Positions 23,987-30,285 of a stretch of DNA of 30,843 nt are shown piece after piece (position 1 is the first letter of the stretch; the number at the start of each line of letters is the position of its first letter). The position numbers and the translations under genes are program-made. The stretch is from positions 1 through 30,843 of IMG/VR virus record IMGVR_UViG_3300030380_000936; one strand, 5' to 3'. This stretch comes from a virus. The notes below the pieces were generated by a model that searched no databases, was not told the origin of the DNA, and was given only the letters and a program-made list of their open reading frames with translations.

Positions 23987-24756
23987 TGGAACGTAAGGGT
24001 TTTATCGGTGGCTCTGACTGTGTAAAAATTATGCAGGGCAACTGGTTGGAGCTATGGCAGGTCAAGACAAGTCGCGTTGAACCTGACGATTTGTCTGACA
24101 ATATTGCGGTGCAGCTTGGTGTGCATACTGAGCAGTTCAATTTGGATTGGTTTGCAAAGCAGCATGATTGTGTTCTTGGTGGCTTTCAGTCTGCTTACAA
24201 AAAACAAATCGGTGATGTACCTGTCAAGGGTACAGTCGATGCAATGAATGGAAGTAATCCAGTAGAAGCAAAGCACACTAATGCTTACAACAGTATGGAC
24301 GATGCGATCAAATACTACATGCCGCAATTACAAATGTATTCTCATTTGGCTCAGTCGGATGGTATCTGGGTATCAATAATTTTTGGGAATAATAAATGGG
24401 AGTCAGCATTTGTCTCATATGATGAAGAGTATTTCAATTCAATGTGGGCAGTGGTGTCAGACTTCTGGGGTTATGTGTTACGCAATGAAGAGCCAGTTGG
24501 TATTGACACACCGACACTCTCAACGAACCACATCCCGATTGATGATATGGTCATACGAGACGCAAGCAGGGACAACCAGTTCTGTTATGCCGCAATTACA
24601 TACGTCAACTACTACGAAAAGAATAGGGTCTTTGACAACGCAAAGAAAGACCTTAAACAAATGGTCGGTGATAACGAACGAGAAGTATACAACGACCAGA
24701 TCTCGGTCAAACGAGACAAACGTGGATCACTTAGAATAACAAGGAGAAATCAATGA
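23986..24756 (+). CDS. YqaJ/lambda-exonuclease-like recombinase nuclease
   Basis: This 256-residue protein has I-G-G-S-D (7-11), G-V-H-T-E-Q-F (E49), G-T-V-D-A (D85), V-E-A-K-H (E94 and K96) and Y-M-P-Q-L-Q-M-Y (111-118), the full set for a YqaJ-type PD-(D/E)XK exonuclease. It would resect dsDNA 5' to 3' and hand single strands to the ERF protein, whose gene overlaps it as ATGA. It is near the length of lambda exonuclease (226). Confidence 0.88.
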   Translation: MERKGFIGGSDCVKIMQGNWLELWQVKTSRVEPDDLSDNIAVQLGVHTEQFNLDWFAKQHDCVLGGFQSAYKKQIGDVPVKGTVDAMNGSNPVEAKHTNAYNSMDDAIKYYMPQLQMYSHLAQSDGIWVSIIFGNNKWESAFVSYDEEYFNSMWAVVSDFWGYVLRNEEPVGIDTPTLSTNHIPIDDMVIRDASRDNQFCYAAITYVNYYEKNRVFDNAKKDLKQMVGDNEREVYNDQISVKRDKRGSLRITRRNQ

Positions 24757-25184
24757 AAGACCACATAAAATTACTAATCAAAGTACGCAATGAAATACAG
24801 CCTATCAAAAAGAAAGGCAACAATCCTCACTTCAAGAGTCAGTACGCTACACTTGAGGATGTTATCGAGGCGGTTACTGAGCCACTACAAAACAATGGCT
24901 TCTTCCTCAGTCACATTTGTGGCAAGGATGAGTTCGGTGCGTATGTATCTACTGAACTATTCCATGAAAGCGGGTTTACTTTGCAAACCAAAGTTCCTGT
25001 TGTCTTGAGCAAACAAGATATGCAGGGCTTGGGCAGTGCTATTACCTACGCTAGACGCTATGGTATACTATCTATTCTCAATCTTCCTACTGAAGATGAT
25101 GATGGTAACGATGCTTCCCGAAAGGTGAGCGGCTCTCCAAGTAAGCCGCGAACAGGAGGGAATGTTCAAGAGATTAATTTCTAA
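24753..25184 (+). CDS. ERF-family single-strand annealing protein
   Basis: This encodes 143 residues. I-Q-P-I-K-K-K-G-x-N-P-H-F-K-S-Q-Y-A-T-L and G-L-G-S-A-I-T-Y-A-R-R-Y are classic ERF core motifs. The C-terminal tail is short and ends N-F. It should anneal single strands made by the exonuclease encoded just before it. AGGAG precedes the ATG. Together the pair forms an ERF recombination module, which may also circularise or replicate the genome. Confidence 0.9.
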   Translation: MKDHIKLLIKVRNEIQPIKKKGNNPHFKSQYATLEDVIEAVTEPLQNNGFFLSHICGKDEFGAYVSTELFHESGFTLQTKVPVVLSKQDMQGLGSAITYARRYGILSILNLPTEDDDGNDASRKVSGSPSKPRTGGNVQEINF

Positions 25185-25277
25185 TTCTTGGGGACACATC
25201 CTTAACGACAATTGGACCTGATGGGTGGCAGGTTTCCCCAAGAACCACCCGCTTAACTTTGAAAAGGAGCCAGAAGC
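25185..25277 (+). promoter_or_regulatory. Predicted pseudoknot leader of the SSB-like gene
   Basis: This 93-base leader begins right after the ERF stop. Stem 1 pairs ACCTG (25216-25220) with CAGGT (25229-25233), extendable by two G-U pairs. Its loop GGGTGG (25223-25228) pairs with CCACCC (25245-25250). The connecting loops are 1-2, 0 and 11 bases, the geometry of a classical H-type pseudoknot. A separate perfect 10-bp inverted repeat (25185-25194 with 25235-25244) uses the 11-base loop, so it may compete with or enclose the knot. The ribosome site AAGGAG (25264-25269) follows 13 bases later in unpaired sequence. Function is inferred from analogy with T4 gene 32. Confidence 0.6.
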
Positions 25278-25646
25278 ATGGCAGATTATGATAACACAAA
25301 CACAGGCGCAGCTTTCACACCATTTCCAACACAAAGACTTATCTTGCAGGGTAAGATCAACAGTGATGGTACTGACATGAAAGTTACTTGTGTTATGGAT
25401 GAGACAAAAGATGGCAGTCAGATAGTTGAGATATATCAGAAAGTTGGTGTCTTATTTCAGAATGAAGGTATGAAAGAAGGAGCACCAGATTATACTGGAC
25501 CACTTTTTGACAACAAAAGACTTGCAGCTTGGAAGAAAATGAAGGACGATAAACCGTATATGTCTTTTTCGGTATCGGACAAGTTGGATAAGGGTCAATA
25601 CTCAGAAGGTAAGTCATCAATAGGAAATGATGATATACCATTTTAA
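25278..25646 (+). CDS. Putative single-strand DNA-binding protein
   Basis: This encodes 122 residues. The start M-A-D-Y-D-N-T-N-T-G-A and a beta-rich body with L-Q-G-K-I-N and Y-M-S-F-S-V-S-D-K suggest an OB-like fold. The last residues, N-D-D-I-P-F, match the acidic tip by which bacterial SSBs recruit partner proteins. It directly follows the ERF gene, as expected for a recombination module. AAGGAG is 8 bases from the ATG. The family was not proven; the acidic tip and context give the call. Confidence 0.7.
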   Translation: MADYDNTNTGAAFTPFPTQRLILQGKINSDGTDMKVTCVMDETKDGSQIVEIYQKVGVLFQNEGMKEGAPDYTGPLFDNKRLAAWKKMKDDKPYMSFSVSDKLDKGQYSEGKSSIGNDDIPF

Positions 25647-25659
25647 TAGCGGTCACGCT

Positions 25660-25701
25660 TAGTAGGTTTTTCTTCTCCGTTCCCTACTAGTTGACACAAC
25701 T
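25660..25701 (+). other. Two small inverted repeats before the terminator
   Basis: TAGTAGG (25660-25666) pairs with CCTACTA (25683-25689), and just after it AGTTG-ACA-CAACT (25689-25701) forms a second small hairpin. The second contains TTGACA but no -10 box at the right spacing. They lie between the SSB-like gene and the terminator and may be mRNA 3'-end structures. Confidence 0.45.
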
Positions 25702-25731
25702 GGCCTCCCTTTAATCGGGGAGGTCTTTTTA
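25702..25731 (+). terminator. Rho-independent terminator after the SSB-like gene
   Basis: GGCCTCCC and GGGAGGTC (one G-U pair) form an 8-bp stem with an 8-base loop, followed immediately by TTTTTA. This is the clearest intrinsic terminator of the window. It should close the recombination operon. The next gene has its own GGAGG site 10 bases on. Confidence 0.85.
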
Positions 25732-25743
25732 TCAGGAGGTATT

Positions 25744-26085
25744 ATGAAACTATATAAATCAAAAAGCAAAGGACAGTGGGTAGGAACTCAAAGGGATGCC
25801 CAGAAAAACTTTCCCCGTGATTGGAAAGAGACGGACGTTCCGACTAGCAAAGCTGAATTGATAGCTTTTCTGAACAGGCATCAGGTAGGTGCTATGCAGA
25901 TTGAAAAACGTACAGATGTTTACACTCATCCATATGGGAAACCCATAGCACCTGACCCAGAACAGCTAAATCCAGAAGCAAGCTCTTGGGTCTGGTGGGC
26001 ATACGAAACTCTTAGAAGAGGTGACAAAAAAGAAGCAGAGGCAATGCTACTCAGAGGATTAGAAAAACAAAAAAAGGAAAGATAA
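25744..26085 (+). CDS. Early protein of unknown function
   Basis: This encodes 113 residues with AGGAGG upstream of the ATG. It has K-S-K-G-Q-W-V-G-T-Q-x-D-A near the start, F-P-R-D-W-K, a middle S-K-A-E-L-I-A-F-L-N segment and a Lys-rich end. The opening recalls small phage proteins of unknown function with a W-x-G-T-Q-x-x-A motif. It is followed by an overlapping TAATG start. Confidence 0.65.
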   Translation: MKLYKSKSKGQWVGTQRDAQKNFPRDWKETDVPTSKAELIAFLNRHQVGAMQIEKRTDVYTHPYGKPIAPDPEQLNPEASSWVWWAYETLRRGDKKEAEAMLLRGLEKQKKER

Positions 26086-26336
26086 TGGAAACATATGCAC
26101 AAATGAAAGTACGCCATGAGCGAGAAGTAAAAGAGCTAGTTCTAAAGTTTAGCGGAAAACACACAATAGCAGAAGCAGCAAGAAAAATTGGTATGGACAA
26201 AGACAAGCTGAGACGTTTTGCACATTATCACGGAGTATCATTTAAGAAAAAATATGGAGATGATATAACAAAATGTGATACAGTATATAAAAAAAGATCA
26301 GTTACACTCTCAGCAGCGCCTTGGGAAATACAATGA
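26085..26336 (+). CDS. Small HTH-like protein
   Basis: This encodes 83 residues. H-T-I-A-E-A-A-R-K-I-G-M-D-K-D-K-L-R-R-F-A at about residues 26-46 forms a helix-turn-helix of the resolvase/homeodomain type. The tail is Lys-rich and ends W-E-I-Q. It overlaps its neighbours by TAATG and ATGA. A transcription regulator is likely. Confidence 0.65.
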   Translation: METYAQMKVRHEREVKELVLKFSGKHTIAEAARKIGMDKDKLRRFAHYHGVSFKKKYGDDITKCDTVYKKRSVTLSAAPWEIQ

Positions 26337-26578
26337 TTAATTTATTTTGGACATTTCTTGTTATTCACTACTGGGTTGAAGGTGAAAGATTATCAACTAG
26401 CATCCTCTTCCCGAGCGAAGAACAATGTTACTCTGCCATGAACAGGGGAATACTAGATGATGTATACTTTGAATTGCTTAACACCTACGGCAAAAAAATA
26501 ATGATGACTTGCCAGCGGACTCCGCTCATATCAAAGCAGTTAGTTAAGCCAATGCCAAGACCAACAGATGCCGATTAA
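26333..26578 (+). CDS. Small membrane or secreted protein with two cysteines
   Basis: This encodes 81 residues from the ATG at 26333 (ATGA overlap); an in-frame TTG lies 4 codons up. A hydrophobic N-terminus (residues 2-13) is followed by F-P-S-E-E-Q-C and a second Cys about 30 residues later, then a Pro-rich end. It resembles the small protein at 28878-29051 in layout. It may sit in the inner membrane with its body in the periplasm. Function unknown. Confidence 0.55.
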   Translation: MINLFWTFLVIHYWVEGERLSTSILFPSEEQCYSAMNRGILDDVYFELLNTYGKKIMMTCQRTPLISKQLVKPMPRPTDAD

Positions 26579-26918
26579 AGACCCAGTAAAAAGAAAAGAA
26601 TATGCAAAAGAGTACGGACGCAAATGGTATCGACGCAATAGAGAAAAAGTTATTGCAGCAAATAAAAAAAATAAAAGAAAAAGACACAACGCTTGGTTGG
26701 AATTTAAAGCTTCACTCAGCTGTCAACATTGTGGTATACAGCATCCTGCTTTGATTGATTTCCACCATATAGGTGACTCAAAAAAAGAAGCAGAAGTAAG
26801 CACATTTGTAAATCAAGGGCAATACTCAAGGGCATATAAAGAAGCGGGGAAATGTATTCCACTTTGCCCCAACTGTCATAGAATATTACATTGGAATGAA
26901 AGACATGGATCTACCTGA
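26568..26918 (+). CDS. HNH endonuclease
   Basis: This 116-residue protein has a basic, DNA-binding-like N-terminus and an HNH core: C-Q-H-C (52-55), D-F-H-H (64-67) and C-P-N-C-H-R (100-105), where the cysteines bind structural zinc and the histidines metal. It could be a free-standing homing endonuclease or take part in packaging. It is not next to the terminase, so a packaging role is less likely. Confidence 0.85.
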   Translation: MPIKDPVKRKEYAKEYGRKWYRRNREKVIAANKKNKRKRHNAWLEFKASLSCQHCGIQHPALIDFHHIGDSKKEAEVSTFVNQGQYSRAYKEAGKCIPLCPNCHRILHWNERHGST

Positions 26919-27114
26919 GTACTTTAACACTGCAAATAAAATTATTGAAAGAGCACATAGAGGCTTACCACATGACCGGTGGATGATTGGCAATAAAGAA
27001 ATGGAACACTTTCTCAAGGCTTACATGAGCTTGTTAGATGTATGCCACACAATGAATAAAGACATAATACAACGTGGCACAGACTCGATGAGTACAGATC
27101 CAAATAATACTTAG
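26896..27114 (+). CDS. Small protein of unknown function, end of the early arm
   Basis: This encodes 72 residues, helical, with E-Y-F-N-T-A-N-K-I-I-E-R-A-H and F-L-K-A-Y-M-S-L-L-D-V. It overlaps the HNH gene by 23 bases. Its stop TAG shares two bases with the TAA of the convergent endolysin gene. Family not recognised. Confidence 0.6.
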   Translation: MKDMDLPEYFNTANKIIERAHRGLPHDRWMIGNKEMEHFLKAYMSLLDVCHTMNKDIIQRGTDSMSTDPNNT

Positions 27115-27584
27115 ATGATTAGCTCAAAATGTGGTCCATCAATAAATGGCCTTCGTCCTTGTGATCTTCTCAGATCAACGTATGTATTCATTGCTTCTTC
27201 CATTGACCCACTCCATTTAGATATGTCCATTGGGTATGGATCAGATGGTGTTGCCCATGCAGCCCCCCAACATACGCCGATGTCAAACTTACGTGCAGCT
27301 TCTGCCATTGCGTCAGCAATATCATCATATAGATTGAGTTCCCAACTGGCTCTTGACCCGACGTAAGCCATAAGGTCAACGGCTATTCCATCAAGATGTT
27401 TACTTTTCATTGTCTGGCTTGCACCAGACTCAACTAATTTACGTTGCTCTGCTTCAGTTCGCTTGCCGCAAATTACTCCAAAATCAATTTTAGTTATTTT
27501 GATTGCTTCTCGAACAACATACTGCATACGAGGATCAACAGTATTTAGCCTGTTATTACTTCTTTTAGATAGTTGAAATGTCAT
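27111..27584 (-). CDS. Endolysin, M15-type peptidase
   Basis: This encodes 157 residues. R-T-E-A-E-Q near 42-47, S-K-H-L-D-G-I-A-V-D (61-70; H63 and D70) and G-P-H-F-E-L (150-155; H152) form the zinc site of M15 peptidases such as VanY and phage L-alanyl-D-glutamate endopeptidases. It should cut peptidoglycan peptides. It has no signal peptide, so it needs a holin, and holin-like genes lie upstream in the same operon. AAGG precedes the ATG. Confidence 0.88.
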   Translation of the reverse strand: MTFQLSKRSNNRLNTVDPRMQYVVREAIKITKIDFGVICGKRTEAEQRKLVESGASQTMKSKHLDGIAVDLMAYVGSRASWELNLYDDIADAMAEAARKFDIGVCWGAAWATPSDPYPMDISKWSGSMEEAMNTYVDLRRSQGRRPFIDGPHFELII

Positions 27585-27595
27585 TTAACTTTACC

Positions 27596-28084
27596 TTAAT
27601 CGCAAGAATAATTTTCATCAGTTACACAAACCAAAGTATTTGATGAGCTAGTAGAAGTGTTTGTTACAATTGTTGCTTCTGCAATTGAGTTCATTGTAGA
27701 GTTTGTTGAAATTGCAACATCTTTATTATTATTACTGCTATTCATAGAAATCTCTTTACTGTCCTCAGATTGCAACACTGATACAGCACCATTAACAGCA
27801 ACACTCAAGCCCTGAGTTATCGATGGGACAAGCACTCCTGCCCACTGTAAAGCAGTTCCAGAACCAGTATTGGGTGCAGAATGATTTGCTTGGTTAGTGT
27901 TCTGCATCATCATAGCAGCCGCTACAGCGCCTGTTTCTCCTTGTGAGGCTATCTCCGCGATTGCATTTAACCTAGCCCTCTCGCGCTCTATAACAGCTCT
28001 CTGATAGTGTTCATTCATTGCAACATCATTCTTAGTAGAGCAAGAAGCTAAGAGAAGTGTTGACATTAAAATAATTTTTTTCAT
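27596..28084 (-). CDS. Phage lipoprotein, possible outer-membrane lysis protein
   Basis: This 162-residue protein has a lipoprotein signal: M-K-K, a hydrophobic core and a lipobox L-L-A-S-C with the Cys at 15. The mature part is helical, then Gln/Asn/Ser-rich, with a few cysteines at the end. Its position between holin-like and endolysin genes fits a spanin-type or other envelope role, but it lacks the small Pro-rich form of classical Rz1. Overlaps the upstream gene as TAATG. Confidence 0.65.
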   Translation of the reverse strand: MKKIILMSTLLLASCSTKNDVAMNEHYQRAVIERERARLNAIAEIASQGETGAVAAAMMMQNTNQANHSAPNTGSGTALQWAGVLVPSITQGLSVAVNGAVSVLQSEDSKEISMNSSNNNKDVAISTNSTMNSIAEATIVTNTSTSSSNTLVCVTDENYSCD

Positions 28085-28542
28085 TACGGTTTACCCTTCA
28101 TGTATTTTGAGACTGCTCTGCCGCCAAACCAAAAGCTAATGATAGCCGCAAACAGGCCAGAAGTTGCATCGTCCCAAATTAAATTTATAGACCCTGCCAG
28201 ATCGTTCCCCTCCTTCATCAAAGACATTAAAGCTGTGACTTTGACGGCAATGAAAAGGCCAAAAAAAACATAAGTGATAACAGGCCTGACAGACCCCCTA
28301 AGTGCGTTAATAAAACCTCCTGCATCCATACTGGCATGTTGATATAATCCTTTTGTTTCTTCGATACCTGCTTGCATGTCGGTTAAACGCAAAGTCATTT
28401 CGTTACGCTTTTCCATAAGCTCAAATTCAAGTTTCATTTGTTGAAGTTTATGTTTCTGGTCTTGCCCTGCTTTAAAATAATTTAAAACTTCTGGCAGAAA
28501 TGAAGTCCCAAAACCAAGCAAGCTACCTAAAAGAGTTATCAT
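28084..28542 (-). CDS. Three-helix membrane protein, holin-like
   Basis: This encodes 152 residues. Hydrophobic segments lie at 1-20, about 87-108 and about 126-142, with a charged coiled coil (28-60) after the first. The pattern S-V-R-P-V-I-T-Y and the later F-W-F-G-G-R recall the three-TM holin family of phages and gene-transfer agents. It lies two genes from the endolysin, so a holin is likely. The stop abuts the next ATG (TAATG). Confidence 0.65.
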   Translation of the reverse strand: MITLLGSLLGFGTSFLPEVLNYFKAGQDQKHKLQQMKLEFELMEKRNEMTLRLTDMQAGIEETKGLYQHASMDAGGFINALRGSVRPVITYVFFGLFIAVKVTALMSLMKEGNDLAGSINLIWDDATSGLFAAIISFWFGGRAVSKYMKGKP

Positions 28543-28800
28543 CTACTTGCCCTCGTAACTTTGCTCATGAGTAACAGCAGCCTTTGATACTGTAGTCTTA
28601 GAAGATTGGCTTTCTTTACCCATCCAAATACCAAAGCAACCAGTTAAAGCACCCATGCAAACACTGACTAAACCACTCTGAGAAATTGAAGGGTCAGGCA
28701 AAGACATAAACCAATGCACTGCTTGATATGTTAGTATAGTGACTGCAAGCATCATTAGCCTTGGTATTATTTTCCAATCATCAATTACTGTGTGAGCCAT
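28543..28800 (-). CDS. Two-helix membrane protein, holin-like
   Basis: This 85-residue protein opens with D-D-W-K-I-I-P-R-L and has two hydrophobic segments, about 13-34 and 42-60, then a charged Ser/Thr-rich tail in the cytoplasm. I recall the D-W-K-x-x-P-R-L start from small membrane proteins of marine phages. It may be a holin or antiholin. AAAGGA lies 7 bases before the ATG. Confidence 0.6.
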   Translation of the reverse strand: MAHTVIDDWKIIPRLMMLAVTILTYQAVHWFMSLPDPSISQSGLVSVCMGALTGCFGIWMGKESQSSKTTVSKAAVTHEQSYEGK

Positions 28801-28835
28801 TGACTATCCTTTTAGCTATATTTTTATACGTTGTT

Positions 28836-28863
28836 ATTATAACGATTTTACCATTATCGTCCA
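28836..28863 (-). promoter_or_regulatory. Sigma70-like promoter before the lysis genes
   Basis: On the minus strand TGGACG (28863-28858) is followed 16 bases later by a perfect TATAAT (28841-28836), giving transcripts into the holin-like genes. A small inverted repeat ATCGT-CCAGA-ACGAT (28856-28870) covers the -35 box and could be an operator. This is the only long enough spacer in the block. Confidence 0.45.
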
Positions 28864-28877
28864 GAACGATGTATTTA

Positions 28878-29051
28878 CTATTTCTTTCGATCAACCTCAA
28901 AGCAATGCACTGCCGTATTATTTTTTACAACCATCACTTTCGCCTTACTTTTTTCTATTTCGCACTGCTCTTGTGAACCGTAAACCCCAACTTGATAATA
29001 TTCAAACTGACCTGTCGCAGAAACAAAATGCATCCAGACAAGAAACCACAT
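28878..29051 (-). CDS. Small secreted or membrane protein with two cysteines
   Basis: This encodes 57 residues from the ATG at 29051, which overlaps the upstream stop as TGATG. A longer in-frame start at 29084 overlaps more and is less likely. The N-terminus is hydrophobic and aromatic (M-W-F-L-V-W-M-H-F), followed by G-S-Q-E-Q-C and a second Cys about 25 residues on. Layout resembles the protein at 26333-26578. Periplasmic location is likely; function unknown. Confidence 0.55.
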   Translation of the reverse strand: MWFLVWMHFVSATGQFEYYQVGVYGSQEQCEIEKSKAKVMVVKNNTAVHCFEVDRKK

Positions 29052-29527
29052 CACCAACGGCCTTGCTGTCGGCCTATAAGCCAAAACATAAAACCAAGTG
29101 CAGCCGCACCGCCAAGAAATAATAAGAAACCTATAGTAAAATTAATCATAGCATCTATGCGCTCTTGCTTTTTATATAACTCCTCCTTGCGTTGCTTGCG
29201 CATACGAGCCTCAATCTGCAAAACTTCTTCCCAAGCACTAGGCCCATAGTTCCAAGAAATGTGATCTTTGATCTCTGCTCTCATCTGTTCCATTTTCTTT
29301 TTGTTTGCAAATATTTCTATTGCTGTTTCTTCATCCGATCCTTTGAAAGTTCTTTGCCAAAACGGAGGATTCTTTTGTCTTTCCTCAAGGTTTGTAAAAT
29401 CAGAAAAAGCTTTGCCCCAAGTGGAAAGCTGAGAAGTCATATCTTGTATGTCTTTCCCCGCCCCGATTGCTCCCTTGAGCGCCTTAAACGCCCCTGTGGC
29501 CATCATAACACAACTTACTGGGTCCAT
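29051..29527 (-). CDS. Conserved phage protein with a C-terminal membrane helix
   Basis: This 158-residue protein has a Gly/Ala-rich N-terminus (residues 10-25), P-F-W-Q-R-T-F, A-I-E-I-F-A-N-K-K-K, Y-G-P-S-A-W and a basic coiled coil before a hydrophobic segment (about 128-150). I know similar sequences from marine phage genomes, where they are usually annotated as hypothetical. A structural or envelope role is possible. It overlaps its neighbours by TAATG and TGATG. Confidence 0.68.
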   Translation of the reverse strand: MDPVSCVMMATGAFKALKGAIGAGKDIQDMTSQLSTWGKAFSDFTNLEERQKNPPFWQRTFKGSDEETAIEIFANKKKMEQMRAEIKDHISWNYGPSAWEEVLQIEARMRKQRKEELYKKQERIDAMINFTIGFLLFLGGAAALGFMFWLIGRQQGRW

Positions 29528-29757
29528 TAGTCAGCCGCCATTTTCTCCAATGTTTCACGGATAGCTTTAATATTCTCATCAATTCGAGCAGACATTAGAG
29601 CTTGAGCTTGGGCTGTGTTTTCTAACTTATCGATACTAATTTCATGTCGTGCAATATTACGAGCATTCTCGTCAACGTCGCTCCCAAGGGTACTTACATA
29701 CCAAACAACCCCACCTACTTGAAGTGTAATTGCAATTATAAGAGCGACCTTTTCCAT
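29527..29757 (-). CDS. Small membrane-anchored coiled-coil protein
   Basis: This encodes 76 residues: one N-terminal membrane helix (about 3-23) and then a heptad-patterned acidic coiled coil. That is the layout of inner-membrane spanin subunits and of other small phage anchors. It starts right after the preceding stop (TAAATG). Specific function not established. Confidence 0.6.
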   Translation of the reverse strand: MEKVALIIAITLQVGGVVWYVSTLGSDVDENARNIARHEISIDKLENTAQAQALMSARIDENIKAIRETLEKMAAD

Positions 29758-29955
29758 TTAGTCAATCAATTCATTTTTTAATCTTTGCACAAAAGCCTCA
29801 CGACCTACTTGCAGTTGCGTTAAATTAAACTGAGTGCTGGCTATCTTTTGATCCAAAGATCCAATATGATTTAGACAGCCCTTTGCTTCATCAGATAGCT
29901 GATTTTCAGTGTATTCTATCTCGTCAATCGTAATGACCTTTTTATCTTCAGTCAT
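29758..29955 (-). CDS. DUF6447-like small protein
   Basis: This encodes 65 residues. I-T-I-D-E-I-E-Y, then L-S-D-E-A-K-G-C-L-N-H-I and a coiled-coil with L-Q-V-G-R-E-A-F match DUF6447, a phage family of unknown function. AAGGAG lies 7 bases from the ATG. It is often found near fibre genes, as here. Confidence 0.75.
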   Translation of the reverse strand: MTEDKKVITIDEIEYTENQLSDEAKGCLNHIGSLDQKIASTQFNLTQLQVGREAFVQRLKNELID

Positions 29956-29973
29956 GTTGATCTCCTTTCTAAG

Positions 29974-30282
29974 TTATGCAGCCCAAGGTGTCCCAGAGCC
30001 TGTTGTTGGTGCTTTTTGGATACCAATATTATCAGCGATACCTGCTTCAATCGCATCCTTGTCTAAAGCAGCTTGCGCCCAAGCAATGCAATTTTCCTCA
30101 GTTACGCTGTCGTAAGCAATGAAACCGCTATCTGATGCATTTGGCGTGTGGCCTGTTGTGCCATAGCTAGACGCTGAGTGATCGCCATCTACCCCTGTGC
30201 ATCGCCAATGAATTACAGTAATACCACCGTCAGACAGATTGCGTTCTACTGTGGGGATAGTCCAAGTGTATGTTACAGCCAT
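29974..30282 (-). CDS. DUF7936-like small protein
   Basis: This 102-residue protein has T-Y-T-W-T-I near the start, V-I-H-W-R-C, S-A-S-S-Y-G-T, T-P-N-A-S and a K-D-A-I-E-A segment, ending G-T-P-W-A-A. I recall this order from a family found just after tail-fibre genes of environmental phages. A fibre-associated or assembly role is a guess. AAGGAG precedes the ATG. Confidence 0.68.
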   Translation of the reverse strand: MAVTYTWTIPTVERNLSDGGITVIHWRCTGVDGDHSASSYGTTGHTPNASDSGFIAYDSVTEENCIAWAQAALDKDAIEAGIADNIGIQKAPTTGSGTPWAA

Positions 30283-30285
30283 GTG

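Noticed and set aside
29192-29530. Plus-strand open frame opposite the conserved membrane-protein gene
   Set aside because: It is antisense to a gene with recognisable sequence and coupled neighbours; Phe/Ser/Leu/Cys-rich composition is that of a shadow frame.
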